A DNA stretch of 13,198 bases from Lachnospiraceae bacterium (GTDB taxonomy: Bacteria > Bacillota > Clostridia > Lachnospirales > Lachnospiraceae): NCBI GenBank assembly GCA_900755865.1, contig CAAEHZ010000447.1:1-13198 (forward strand), written 5' to 3'. Under the pieces are notes generated by a model. The model searched no databases. It had not been told where the DNA came from and was given only the letters and a program-made list of their open reading frames with translations. Of the stretch, positions 5,222 through 13,198 are shown one piece after another (position 1 is the first letter of the stretch; every line of letters starts with the position of its first letter). The position numbers and the translations under genes are program-made.

Positions 5222-6592
5222 ATGAAGAGAATGAAATGGATGCTGGGCGTAGCTGCACTTACCTTGGCGTTAAGTGGATGTGGAGGTACGGGAGGAACAC
5301 CGACTGCCGAAGGCTCTACAAACAGCAGTACATCAGCAGGAACAGGTTCTTCTGCTACGGAGCAGTCAGGAGCCAGTCAGACTGATGTCGGACAGGTGAC
5401 TTTAAGATTTGCATGGTGGGGTGGGGATTCCCGGCATACTGCTACATTGGAAGCAATTGCTGCTTATGAAAAACAGAATCCGAATGTAAAAATAGAGGCA
5501 GAGTATCAGGGGTATGACGGATATAATGATAAAATTCTTACGCAGCTTGCCGGAGGTACCCAGCCGGATATCATGCAGACAATAGCAACAGCGGCAGCGG
5601 AGTACCAGGCATCTTTCCCGGATTCCTTTGTTAATCTGGATGAGCAGGATATTTTTGATACAAGTATTATCAGTGAAGAGATGTTGAACAGCTTCTGTAA
5701 ATCTAATGATGGTAATGTGGTGGCAGTACCTACAGGCGTAAGTTCTTATAATCTGGTGGTAAATAAGACTGTTACAGATGCTGCGGGAGTAACATTGCCG
5801 GATAATATGAACTGGGAGGAATTTATTGAACTTGGGAAGAAAATTCATGCAGCGAATCCTGATTATTACCTGATAACGTTGACGGATGATGACTGTAACC
5901 ATCTGATGAGGTCTTATGTAAGACAGCTTTGCGGAAAATGGACAATTTCCAGGGACTATGAAGTAATAACAGATAAGGAGGCTTTGACAAAGGCATTTAC
6001 CATGCTCCAGACTTTGTATAAGGAGGGTATTGTAGAGCCAATGGACACAGCTTTTACCTATAATGGGGATAAGGATTCTAATAAGAAGCTTTTAAATAAT
6101 GAAATTGCATGTTCCTATAGAGGATCATCTTCTATTATTAATCTGGATACCAGTGGTGGAATGGTATTGGATGCAATCAACATTCCTATTGCTCCTGATG
6201 CTGTTGCAAGCGGTGTTATTACTCAGCCTTCCCAGTTATTTATGGTTTCCGAGGGACCGAATAAGGAAGAAGCACTGAAATTCCTGAACTGGTTATATAC
6301 AGATGAGGAGGCAATCAGGATATTAAAAGATTGCAGAGGGGTTCCCGCATCCGACACAGCCCGTGCCCAGCTGGAAAAGGAAGGAATGTTAGACCCTGTG
6401 GTAAGTAAGGCTGTTTCTCTTGCACTGGAGAAGAGCGATGAAGCAGTACCGCCTGTAAACGAGAACTCGGAAGTATATGGATATCTTTTCCCGCTGATGC
6501 AGGAATTGTGTTATGACATGATTACTCCGGAACAGGCGGCTGAGGAATTGATTACAAACCTGACAGACATTGTTGCAAAAATCAAGCCATAA
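5222..6592 (+). CDS. Sugar ABC transporter substrate-binding lipoprotein
   Basis: A 456-residue extracytoplasmic binding protein of the family-1 type (SBP_bac_1), which delivers oligosaccharides to CUT1 permeases. Residues 1-20 form a lipoprotein signal: a short basic start, a hydrophobic stretch and the lipobox LSGC with Cys20 as the lipidated residue. A Gly/Ser/Thr-rich linker follows to about residue 57. The mature domain opens with TLRFAWWGGDSRHTATLEAI, and GGTQPDIMQT (111-120) is the usual ligand-domain motif. I choose the ATG at 5222 because AGGTGG (5207-5212) is nine nt away; the in-frame ATG at 5216 is only three nt from it. A stable hairpin separates this gene from the permeases, so it may be made in excess. 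The ligand is not evident. Confidence 0.93.
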   Translation: MKRMKWMLGVAALTLALSGCGGTGGTPTAEGSTNSSTSAGTGSSATEQSGASQTDVGQVTLRFAWWGGDSRHTATLEAIAAYEKQNPNVKIEAEYQGYDGYNDKILTQLAGGTQPDIMQTIATAAAEYQASFPDSFVNLDEQDIFDTSIISEEMLNSFCKSNDGNVVAVPTGVSSYNLVVNKTVTDAAGVTLPDNMNWEEFIELGKKIHAANPDYYLITLTDDDCNHLMRSYVRQLCGKWTISRDYEVITDKEALTKAFTMLQTLYKEGIVEPMDTAFTYNGDKDSNKKLLNNEIACSYRGSSSIINLDTSGGMVLDAINIPIAPDAVASGVITQPSQLFMVSEGPNKEEALKFLNWLYTDEEAIRILKDCRGVPASDTARAQLEKEGMLDPVVSKAVSLALEKSDEAVPPVNENSEVYGYLFPLMQELCYDMITPEQAAEELITNLTDIVAKIKP

Positions 6593-6598
6593 AAATGA

Positions 6599-6630
6599 GA
6601 TGGGCTGTCACAGGAGAGTGACAGCCCATC
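6599..6630 (+). promoter_or_regulatory. Stable hairpin between binding protein and permease genes
   Basis: A perfect 13-bp GC-rich stem (6599-6611 with 6618-6630) has a 6-nt AGGAGA loop and starts seven nt after the binding-protein stop. No T-run follows on the plus strand, so it is unlikely to be a full terminator. It probably protects the upstream mRNA end, giving more binding protein than permease, a known arrangement in sugar ABC operons. On the minus strand it is followed by TCATTTTT. Confidence 0.7.
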
Positions 6631-6658
6631 CTGCTACTAAAAAGAGGATACTGAATAT

Positions 6659-7567
6659 ATGAAAAAAAAGAAACAGGGGTCTGTACTGATTGAAAAAAGA
6701 AATCGAAAAGGATATTTGTATTTGCTGCCCTGGATAATAGGTTTTCTGGTTTTCCAGCTATATCCCATAGCAATGTCCTTTTTCTATTCTCTTACGGATT
6801 ACAGCTTTGGCAGTAATTTCAGTCTGGTGGGACTGGCTAATTACTTTAACATCTTTAAACTGGATAAAGAAGTAAAAAATTCTCTGCTTGTAACTTTTAA
6901 ATTTGTACTTATGTCTGTGCCGATGAAGCTGTTGAGTGCATTGATTATTGCGATGCTGCTGAACCAGAGTATTAAGGGAATTGGAATTTTCAGAACAGTA
7001 TATTACCTGCCTTCTATACTGGGCGGCAGTGTGGCAGTGGCAATTCTCTGGAGGCATCTGTTTGATTTAAATGGAGTCGTAAACCATCTGTTAAATAAAT
7101 TAGGCATTGAAAGTATTGGATTTTTGACAAATCCCAAGGTCGCGCTGACAACAATCAGTATGCTTTCAGTATGGCAGTTTGGTTCTTCGATGCTGTTCTT
7201 TTTATCGGCACTGAAGCAGGTACCGAAATCCCTGTATGAGGCGGCTAAAATTGATGGGGCAGGACCTGTCAGGTCATTCTTTAAAATTACACTTCCCATG
7301 ATTAGCCCGATGACATTGTTTAACCTGATAATGCAGATGATAAATGCTTTTCAGGAATATACGGCTCCTGCGGTTATTACAGGCGGAGGACCGGTTAAGA
7401 AAACACAGGTGCTGGCAATCACGCTCTACCAGAATGCGTTTACTTATCGGAAAATGGGATATGCTTCGGCAATTTCCTGGATTATGTTTGCGATTATTAT
7501 TGTATTTACGATTTTTATATTCGGAACAAGTGGTAAGTGGACTTATTACGGAGATGAGGAGGGTTGA
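6659..7567 (+). CDS. Sugar ABC transporter permease, MalF/UgpA type
   Basis: A 302-residue inner-membrane permease of the CUT1 family and one half of the transport channel. About six membrane segments can be seen, roughly at 19-44, 74-101, 111-132, 160-184, 214-236 and 266-289. The cytoplasmic EAA loop that docks the ATPase is clear: YEAAKIDGAGPVRSFFKI (193-210) followed by TLPMISP. The GGGPVKKTQVLA segment (242-253) is usual in this subfamily. The ATG at 6659 has AGAGG about 11 nt upstream. The next permease starts two nt after its stop, so the two are probably translationally coupled and form a heterodimer. No ATPase gene is nearby. Confidence 0.95.
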   Translation: MKKKKQGSVLIEKRNRKGYLYLLPWIIGFLVFQLYPIAMSFFYSLTDYSFGSNFSLVGLANYFNIFKLDKEVKNSLLVTFKFVLMSVPMKLLSALIIAMLLNQSIKGIGIFRTVYYLPSILGGSVAVAILWRHLFDLNGVVNHLLNKLGIESIGFLTNPKVALTTISMLSVWQFGSSMLFFLSALKQVPKSLYEAAKIDGAGPVRSFFKITLPMISPMTLFNLIMQMINAFQEYTAPAVITGGGPVKKTQVLAITLYQNAFTYRKMGYASAISWIMFAIIIVFTIFIFGTSGKWTYYGDEEG

Positions 7568-7569
7568 TA

Positions 7570-8427
7570 ATGAATACAAGAAAAGGAAGAATAAAGAAAA
7601 GAGTACTCAAAGTAATATCTTACTGCGTACTTATTTTATTGGGATTTGTATTCATCTATCCCCTGCTCTTTATGATATCCGCTTCTTTTAAGGGAAATCA
7701 GGAATTGATGACTTCCATGAGCCTGATACCCAAACATATTTCTTTTGAAAACTATGTAAATGGTTGGAAAGGGGTAGGACAATACAGCTTTGGACATTTC
7801 CTGAAAAACTCAGGCATATTGGTTGCTCCTGTAGTATTATTGACAGTTATGTCTTCTTCTATTGTAGCCTATGGCTTTGCAAGATTCCGGTTTAAGGGGC
7901 ATAATATATTGTTCATCCTGATGATTTCTACTCTGATGCTTCCGAATGCCGTTATTATCATTCCAAGATACATTATGTTCCGGCAATTGGAATGGCTGAA
8001 TACTTATATTCCCTTTTATGCACTTGCATTATTTGCTTGTTACCCTTTTTTTATCTTTTCCATGATACAGTTTATCCGGGGGATTCCAAGAGATATCGAT
8101 GAATCTGCATATATGGATGGCTGTTCTACCTGGGGAATATTTGTCCATATGATTCTCCCATTGTCAAAGCCCTGCCTGTTTTCTATGGGAATTTTTCAGT
8201 TTATCTGGACATGGAATGATTACTTTAATCCGCTGATTTTTATTAACAGTGTAGAGAAATATACGGTAATGCAGGGATTACGAATGAGTATGGACAGCTC
8301 CAGCGGAATCTCCTGGGGACCGATTATGGCACTGTCTTTGATTACTATTCTTCCCTGTGTGCTTATCTTCTTTCTGGCACAGAAATACTTTGTGGAAGGT
8401 GTTGCAACAACCGGATTGAAAGGATAA
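7570..8427 (+). CDS. Sugar ABC transporter permease, MalG/UgpE type
   Basis: A 285-residue inner-membrane permease, the second half of the channel. It has about six membrane segments, starting with ISYCVLILLGFVFIYPLLFM (16-35). Its EAA loop reads ESAYMDGCSTWGIFVHMILP (178-197), slightly divergent (ESA for EAA) but with the key Asp183-Gly184. The end YFVEGVATTGLKG matches the family pattern. The ATG at 7570 has AGGAGGG (7557-7563) six nt upstream; a TTG at 7564 overlapping the previous stop is a less likely start. The next gene's ATG follows its stop codon directly. Confidence 0.95.
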   Translation: MNTRKGRIKKRVLKVISYCVLILLGFVFIYPLLFMISASFKGNQELMTSMSLIPKHISFENYVNGWKGVGQYSFGHFLKNSGILVAPVVLLTVMSSSIVAYGFARFRFKGHNILFILMISTLMLPNAVIIIPRYIMFRQLEWLNTYIPFYALALFACYPFFIFSMIQFIRGIPRDIDESAYMDGCSTWGIFVHMILPLSKPCLFSMGIFQFIWTWNDYFNPLIFINSVEKYTVMQGLRMSMDSSSGISWGPIMALSLITILPCVLIFFLAQKYFVEGVATTGLKG

Positions 8428-10155
8428 ATGAAGATGACTATGAAAAGACCGATACAGGAAAACATATATCCCAGATGGGACAGCTTTGCAAATCAATCAA
8501 TGGAAAAAATGGTACTTTTATTTGCGGATATGAAAAAGGGTCATGCTTCTGTGGGAAATCCGGAAAAACTGGAAAACTATTTTAAATTCGGAAAAAGAGC
8601 AGAAAGTGAATATGATTGGGTACAGCTTCACAGTGGGTATTTTTTTGACCATGTACCTTTGAAAAAATATCCGGATTGTCAAATACAAATAGATGAAACA
8701 ACCAATCAATTTATTGACCGGACCATAGAAATATGTAAACGGAACAATAAAAAAGTTTGCTATATGATGGGGGATTATGCACCGCTGCAACCGATTTTGG
8801 ATGCATATCCCGAGGTAAAAAATCTTAACAATGGACTGTTCTGGGAACTTTTGTATGATACAGCATGCGGAATATTTGAGCGCTTTCCGGGACTGGATGA
8901 AATTGGAATGTACTTTTTTGAATCCAAAAATCTTTTGCATTACAATAATTTTTTTGGATGTATGAATTATGGACTGGAGTTTAAGGAAGAGATATTAACC
9001 AAAAGACCGGATTTGGTAATGGCACAGGAAGGACAATCATATCCATATCTCAGCTTCGGAGACCATTTAAGAATGATGATGATGGCGGTGTCAAAGGCAT
9101 GCCGGGATAAAGGAAAAAGTTTTACAGTATTGACTCATGCATGGTTTCCTTATCAGGAGGAGGTTCTGTATGAGGCATTGAAGGACTTTCCATCTGATTT
9201 ACCGATTCTTCTGGAGCATAATTATACAACAGGAGATTTTAATCCCTATCTGCCGGCACCAGGGCTGATAAAGCGTTTACCCCATATGAATCATGGACTT
9301 TGTTTCTGCTGCGGTATGGAATATCACGGGCTGTCAGTGGTGCCCTGCTGTTTTCCGGAGGCGATGCAGGAAACCATACATGATGCCATGGAATCAAGTC
9401 CTAATCTGAAACGTATCGTAATGCGGCCTATGTGGGATGGGCAGGATTTGCTTGGAACCCCGAATGAGGTGAATCCCTTTTACCTGCTGAAAGCCGCAAA
9501 GCATCCTGAGGTTGATACAGAGGAGGTCTGGCAGGAATGGCTGGAGATGCGTTATGGACTGAACACGGCAGAGGATAAAAAGAATCTGGCAGCGGCACTG
9601 CGCACCTCCTATAAGATTGTAAAAAATGTTTTCTTTGAATTTGGAGTGAGGACAAATGACCATTCTCATATTCCTGATTTTGAACATCTGGAGTCCAGAC
9701 TTTATAATTATGGAAAGGCACTGATAAAATGGAGCCCCACACCGGAAAACAAGCAGACTATCTATGACCTGCTGATTCATCCGGGAGAAAAAATACTACG
9801 GATGCACAGGGAATTGCATGAAGAAAGTCTGGAACTGTATCAGAAGGCAATAGAAAAGGTAAATAAGGTCAGCAAAGACTTAAAGGAAGAGGACAGGCAG
9901 GATATACTGGAGAGATTTCAGCGTATGCAGGTGTGGATAGAATTGCATCAGGAGGAGTATGAAGCATATATTCGTCTGATGATTCACAGGAAGAAACCGC
10001 AAATGGAAAACAAAGAAGCTGCTCTGGAAGCATTGAAGCGGCTGGAGGAGAAGGCACAGGATATCAGGACAGGAAAGGTTTCCGACTGTTATCTCTTCTC
10101 ACTGGACCATATTGATTCTTTTGTGCAGACCTGTAGAAAGAAATTTGAAGAATAA
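8428..10155 (+). CDS. Unrecognised protein, putative (beta/alpha)8 glycoside hydrolase
   Basis: A 575-residue soluble protein with no signal peptide, so cytoplasmic. I do not recognise a named family with confidence. The predicted strand order fits an eight-strand barrel: about 64-69, 108-115, 158-166, 195-202, 231-239, 259-266, 291-301 and 328-336. Glu201 (MAQEGQ) follows strand 4 and Glu298 (CGMEYHG) follows strand 7, the positions of the catalytic pair in clan GH-A. Residues about 344-377 (GTPNEVNPFYLLKAAK, then VWQEWLEMRYG) recall the end of the barrel in GH67 alpha-glucuronidases, and a charged helical domain (about 430-550) follows. The start is at 8428 or, with better spacing from AGGA (8421-8424), at 8434. 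Its place between permeases and GH127 supports a role in breaking down the imported sugar. Confidence 0.6.
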   Translation: MKMTMKRPIQENIYPRWDSFANQSMEKMVLLFADMKKGHASVGNPEKLENYFKFGKRAESEYDWVQLHSGYFFDHVPLKKYPDCQIQIDETTNQFIDRTIEICKRNNKKVCYMMGDYAPLQPILDAYPEVKNLNNGLFWELLYDTACGIFERFPGLDEIGMYFFESKNLLHYNNFFGCMNYGLEFKEEILTKRPDLVMAQEGQSYPYLSFGDHLRMMMMAVSKACRDKGKSFTVLTHAWFPYQEEVLYEALKDFPSDLPILLEHNYTTGDFNPYLPAPGLIKRLPHMNHGLCFCCGMEYHGLSVVPCCFPEAMQETIHDAMESSPNLKRIVMRPMWDGQDLLGTPNEVNPFYLLKAAKHPEVDTEEVWQEWLEMRYGLNTAEDKKNLAAALRTSYKIVKNVFFEFGVRTNDHSHIPDFEHLESRLYNYGKALIKWSPTPENKQTIYDLLIHPGEKILRMHRELHEESLELYQKAIEKVNKVSKDLKEEDRQDILERFQRMQVWIELHQEEYEAYIRLMIHRKKPQMENKEAALEALKRLEEKAQDIRTGKVSDCYLFSLDHIDSFVQTCRKKFEE

Positions 10156-10177
10156 CCCTGAAATGAGAGGAAAAGAT

Positions 10178-12118
10178 ATGAATAAGAGTACATATACAGA
10201 TTCAGTTACGGAGGTTACAGTAAAGGATTCTTTCTGGAGTCCGATTATGGAAACCACCAGAAAACAGATGATTCCCTATCAGTGGAAAGCGTTGAATGAT
10301 GAAATTCCGGATATTGAACCAAGCCATTGTATTCAGAATTTCAGAATTGCAGCCGGATTGGAAAAAGGAGAATTTCAGGGAAAGGTATTTCAGGACAGTG
10401 ATGTTGCCAAATGGATTGAGGCAGCTGCCTATTCTCTGAAATGGCATCCGGATAAAGCGTTGGAAAAACAGATTGATGAAACAATTGATTTAATTGTCAT
10501 GACACAACAGCCAGACGGTTATATAGGTACTTATTATACGATTAATGGACTGGAAAAGCGATGGACAAATGTGATGAGGCACCATGAACTGTATTGTGCA
10601 GGGCATATGCTGGAAGCAGCGGTGGCATATTATGGAGTCACGGGAAAGAGAAAGTTTCTGGATGCCATGATTCGGTTTGTGGATTATATTGATACTGTTT
10701 TTGGATTGGAGGAAGGAAAAATCCATGCGTATCCCGGACATGAGGTAATTGAGATGGCGCTGATGCGCTTGTATCAGATTACTCAGGATGAAAAACATCT
10801 TCGTCTTGCAAAATACTTTATTGATGAAAGAGGAAAGCAGCCCTGTTATTTTGAGGGAGAAATTAAAAAATATGGAAATGTCTATCCCTGGGCAGACAGC
10901 TATTTTCAGTTTAATTATTATCAGGCGGGAGCCCCGGTAAGAGAAATGAAGGATGCCGTAGGACATGCGGTGCGAGCGGTGTATTTGTATTCCGGTATGG
11001 CGGATGTGGCACGGGAAACAGGGGATGAGAGACTGTACGAGGCATGCACTGCCATGTGGGACAGCATAGTGAATCGAAGAATGTATATTACCGGAGCCAT
11101 AGGTTCTTCTGCGTATGGAGAGGCATTTACCATTGATTATGATTTGCCGGGAGATTTGGTATATGGAGAAACCTGTGCTTCTGTGGGAATGGTATTTTTT
11201 GCCCAGAGAATGTTAAAGATGAAGCCGGAAGGGGAATATGCGGATATTATGGAACGTCTGCTGTATAACGGTACAATCAGCGGAATGGCATTGGACGGCA
11301 AAAGCTTTTTCTATGTAAATCCGCTGGAGGTTTATCCGGAAAAAGACGAACAGGTACAGGCTTTCCGGCACGTCAAGGTACAAAGGCAGACATGGTTTGC
11401 CTGTGCCTGCTGTCCTCCTAATCTTGCAAGGCTGGTGGAATCCATTGACAGCTATATTTATACCCAGAGAGAAAATCAGCTTTTTGTAAATCTCTTTATT
11501 GGAAATAAGGCAAAGGTGTTTGAGGGAGAGAAAGAAGTTTCTGTTTGCATGGAAACAGAGTATCCGTGGGAGGAAACGGTAAAACTTTCTGTTTCCTGTC
11601 GGAGAAAGGACAATTGGGAAATAGCGGTCCGCATTCCCGGATGGTGCAGGGGATATTCTCTCACAGTGAATGGAAAAGCGGTAAAATATGAGATGAAAGA
11701 CGGATACGCTTATTTAAAGCAATGCTGGGAGGGTGAGCATATCATTGAATTAAAGCTGGAGATGCCGGCACATACTATGCGGGCATGTCCGAAGGTACGT
11801 GATACGATTGGAAAGCTTACAGTGATGAGGGGTCCGGTGGTTTATTGTCTGGAGGAAGAGGATAACGGGAAGGAACTTCATGCCGTTGAAATGGCAGCAG
11901 ATACAAAGCTGGAAACAGAATATCTTAAAGACGAACTGGGAGGAATTGTAGCAGTACACGCCAGGGGCAGAAAAGTGATATGTCCGGAGCAGGAAGGCCT
12001 GTATTCTGATGATATGGATATTAAATATGAAGAAAAGGAATTGCTCTGGATACCCTATTATGCATGGGCAAACCGTCATGCTGGGGAAATGGCAGTCTGG
12101 ATTAGACAAAGTATATAA
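10178..12118 (+). CDS. GH127-family glycoside hydrolase (beta-L-arabinofuranosidase type, DUF1680)
   Basis: A 646-residue cytoplasmic enzyme, close to the length of Bifidobacterium longum HypBA1 (658), which releases L-arabinose from beta-1,2-arabinofuranosides. The N-terminal and middle part is an alpha/alpha barrel (to about 420), followed by beta-rich domains. The metal and catalytic residues are present: Glu331 and Cys333 in YGETCAS, and Cys409, Cys411 and Cys412 in FACACCPPN. By comparison with HypBA1, Cys411 is the likely nucleophile on zinc and Glu315 (GEAFT) the acid/base. The ATG at 10178 has GAGG seven nt upstream; the upstream in-frame ATG at 10112 lies inside the previous gene. 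It lies 22 nt downstream of the 575-residue gene, in the same operon. GH127 members can act on other sugars, so the substrate is inferred. Confidence 0.9.
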   Translation: MNKSTYTDSVTEVTVKDSFWSPIMETTRKQMIPYQWKALNDEIPDIEPSHCIQNFRIAAGLEKGEFQGKVFQDSDVAKWIEAAAYSLKWHPDKALEKQIDETIDLIVMTQQPDGYIGTYYTINGLEKRWTNVMRHHELYCAGHMLEAAVAYYGVTGKRKFLDAMIRFVDYIDTVFGLEEGKIHAYPGHEVIEMALMRLYQITQDEKHLRLAKYFIDERGKQPCYFEGEIKKYGNVYPWADSYFQFNYYQAGAPVREMKDAVGHAVRAVYLYSGMADVARETGDERLYEACTAMWDSIVNRRMYITGAIGSSAYGEAFTIDYDLPGDLVYGETCASVGMVFFAQRMLKMKPEGEYADIMERLLYNGTISGMALDGKSFFYVNPLEVYPEKDEQVQAFRHVKVQRQTWFACACCPPNLARLVESIDSYIYTQRENQLFVNLFIGNKAKVFEGEKEVSVCMETEYPWEETVKLSVSCRRKDNWEIAVRIPGWCRGYSLTVNGKAVKYEMKDGYAYLKQCWEGEHIIELKLEMPAHTMRACPKVRDTIGKLTVMRGPVVYCLEEEDNGKELHAVEMAADTKLETEYLKDELGGIVAVHARGRKVICPEQEGLYSDDMDIKYEEKELLWIPYYAWANRHAGEMAVWIRQSI

Positions 12119-12140
12119 AAAGATAAATCTCAATGAGAAA

Positions 12141-12174
12141 AATGCTCATACCGCAGGGTATGGGCGTTTTTTTT
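12141..12174 (+). terminator. Intrinsic terminator of the sugar operon
   Basis: A 12-bp stem (12141-12152 with 12157-12168, two G-T pairs) closes a GCAG loop and merges into eight T (12167-12174), 22 nt after the GH127 stop. It is a strong classical terminator and separates the sugar operon from the efflux gene. Confidence 0.92.
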
Positions 12175-12218
12175 ACTTTTTTCACATAATTTCTCAGTGG
12201 TATCCCCGGAAAATCTCA

Positions 12219-12257
12219 AAGTCCTCCACTTGTTTTTAACGGAGAAGGACTTATAAT
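12219..12257 (+). promoter_or_regulatory. Promoter of the MATE gene with overlapping inverted repeat
   Basis: TTGTTT (12230-12235) and a perfect TATAAT (12252-12257) are separated by 16 nt, placing the start near 12264. An inverted repeat, AAGTCCT (12219-12225) with AGGACTT (12246-12252), brackets the -35 box and touches the -10 box; an inner CC/GG pair extends it. This is where a repressor site would be expected, but no regulator is encoded in the window. Confidence 0.45.
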
Positions 12258-12298
12258 AGTATTACAGATAGTTAAAGACAAGCAGAAATGGAGAAAAG

Positions 12299-13198
12299 AT
12301 GTTGCAATATAAAAAGGAAGACATACAAAAGACTTTAAACATGGCATGGCCGGCGATGCTGGAGTCTTTTTTTACTGCCTTTGCGGGGCTGGTGGACTCT
12401 TTGATGGTAAGTTCCCTTGGCTCTTACGCGGTGGCGGCGGTGGGATTGACAAGCCAGCCTAAATTTCTGGGACTGTCCCTGTTTATCGCGGCAAATGTGT
12501 CTATATCGGCACTGGTGGCAAGGCGGAAGGGACAGCAGAAGAAGGAGGAAGCAAATCGAATTTTTCTGACTTTTTTGATTTTCCTGATTATCATGTCCGT
12601 GATTCTGAGTGTGGTAATTGTTATGGCGGCTGACCCCATTATCAGGTTCTGCGGCTCGGAGGAGCAGACTCATGACGGTGCAGTCCGGTACTTCCGGATT
12701 ATTATGGGGGGAATGATTTTCAATGTTTTGCAGATGGGTATCAATGCCGCTCAGCGGGGAGCCGGAAATACCCGGATTACCATGCGGACAAATCTGGTAT
12801 CCGATACAGTGAATATTATTTTCAACTATCTGCTGATTCAGGGGCATTTCGGTTTCCCGGCGCTGGGAATCGAGGGAGCGGCCCTTGCAACTGTGCTGGG
12901 CACGGTGGTTTCCAGTATTATGAGTGTGCTTTCCGTCTGGAAAAAGGATAACTTTGTCAGCATCCCCTATATTATGCAGGAAAAAATACGTCCGGCGATG
13001 GAAGCCATGGGCAGTATTGTCAAGGTAGGCTACAGTGTTTTTGCGGAACAGGTTTTGATGCGAATCGGTTTCATGCTGACGGCCATCATGGCGGCAGACC
13101 AGGGGACAAGCGCCATGGCGGCTCATCAGGTAGGCATGAACATTATGGGGCTTTCCTTCTCCTTCGGGGACGGCTTGCAGGCTACGGCGGGTGGTTCG
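12299..13198 (+). CDS. MATE-family multidrug/Na+ (or H+) antiporter, 3' truncated by window edge
   Basis: The reading frame stays open from the ATG at 12299 to the window end, giving the first 300 residues of a protein usually about 440-460 long. It is a polytopic membrane protein: hydrophobic segments lie at about 15-40, 55-75, 88-112, 132-150, 165-180, 190-212 and 240-265. Family marks include Pro18 in the first segment, QRGAGNT (152-158), matching the conserved RGxGxT stretch after the fourth segment, and LGIEGAALATVLG (189-201). GGAG (12290-12293) lies five nt upstream of the start. It has its own promoter and lies behind a terminator, so it is not part of the sugar operon. Substrates of MATE proteins cannot be told from sequence. 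Confidence 0.92.
   Translation, partial: MLQYKKEDIQKTLNMAWPAMLESFFTAFAGLVDSLMVSSLGSYAVAAVGLTSQPKFLGLSLFIAANVSISALVARRKGQQKKEEANRIFLTFLIFLIIMSVILSVVIVMAADPIIRFCGSEEQTHDGAVRYFRIIMGGMIFNVLQMGINAAQRGAGNTRITMRTNLVSDTVNIIFNYLLIQGHFGFPALGIEGAALATVLGTVVSSIMSVLSVWKKDNFVSIPYIMQEKIRPAMEAMGSIVKVGYSVFAEQVLMRIGFMLTAIMAADQGTSAMAAHQVGMNIMGLSFSFGDGLQATAGGS

Noticed and set aside
5083..5385. 100-codon plus-strand frame overlapping the binding-protein gene
   Set aside because: It runs out of frame through the signal peptide of the binding protein, lacks a ribosome binding site and begins within the operator region.
10112..10177. Upstream ATG of the GH127 frame overlapping the previous gene
   Set aside because: The ATG at 10178 has a proper ribosome binding site and gives the family-like N-terminus.
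12335..13126. 263-codon minus-strand open frame
   Set aside because: It lies wholly antisense to the MATE gene and encodes a His/Gln/Arg-rich sequence typical of a shadow frame. The plus-strand frame has clear family motifs and a ribosome binding site.

Overview
The window looks like chromosomal DNA from a Gram-positive, low-to-moderate-GC anaerobe of the Clostridia, most likely Lachnospiraceae. The reasons are the gene order rpmJ-rpsM-rpsK-rpsD-rpoA-rplQ, strong AGGAGG-type ribosome binding sites, a zinc-free type S4, a long L17 with an internal insertion, and a lipoprotein-anchored sugar ABC transporter with no ATPase gene beside it. This placement is inferred from family features and was not checked against a database.

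Region 1 (1-4060) is the end of the ribosomal-protein super-operon: L36, S13, S11, S4, RNA polymerase alpha and L17, closed by a strong intrinsic terminator after rplQ. The spacers are unusually long for such genes (342, 127, 125, 117 and 149 nt) and each contains inverted repeats able to form hairpins. The largest, between rpmJ and rpsM, sits where the S4-controlled alpha-operon leader lies in E. coli.

Region 2 (4060-12175) is a self-contained carbohydrate-use locus. An AraC-family regulator on the minus strand is divergent from a plus-strand operon. That operon encodes a lipoprotein sugar-binding protein, two CUT1-type permeases, an unrecognised 575-residue protein whose strand order fits a (beta/alpha)8 glycoside hydrolase, and a GH127-type enzyme with an intact Cys/Glu zinc site. 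A 14-bp near-repeat spaced by 20 bp in the divergent region is a good candidate operator for the regulator. Neither enzyme has a signal peptide, so the likely scheme is: the lipoprotein captures an oligosaccharide outside the cell, the permeases import it using an ATPase encoded elsewhere, and the 575-residue protein and the GH127 enzyme degrade it in the cytoplasm. Arabinofuranosyl-containing plant glycans are the simplest guess for the substrate. A strong terminator ends the operon.

Region 3 (12175-13198) is the promoter and first 300 codons of a MATE-family efflux protein, cut off by the window edge. No tRNA, rRNA, CRISPR array, transposase or phage gene was seen. The points most worth following up are the 575-residue candidate hydrolase paired with GH127, the structured alpha-operon leader and spacers, and the L17 insertion.
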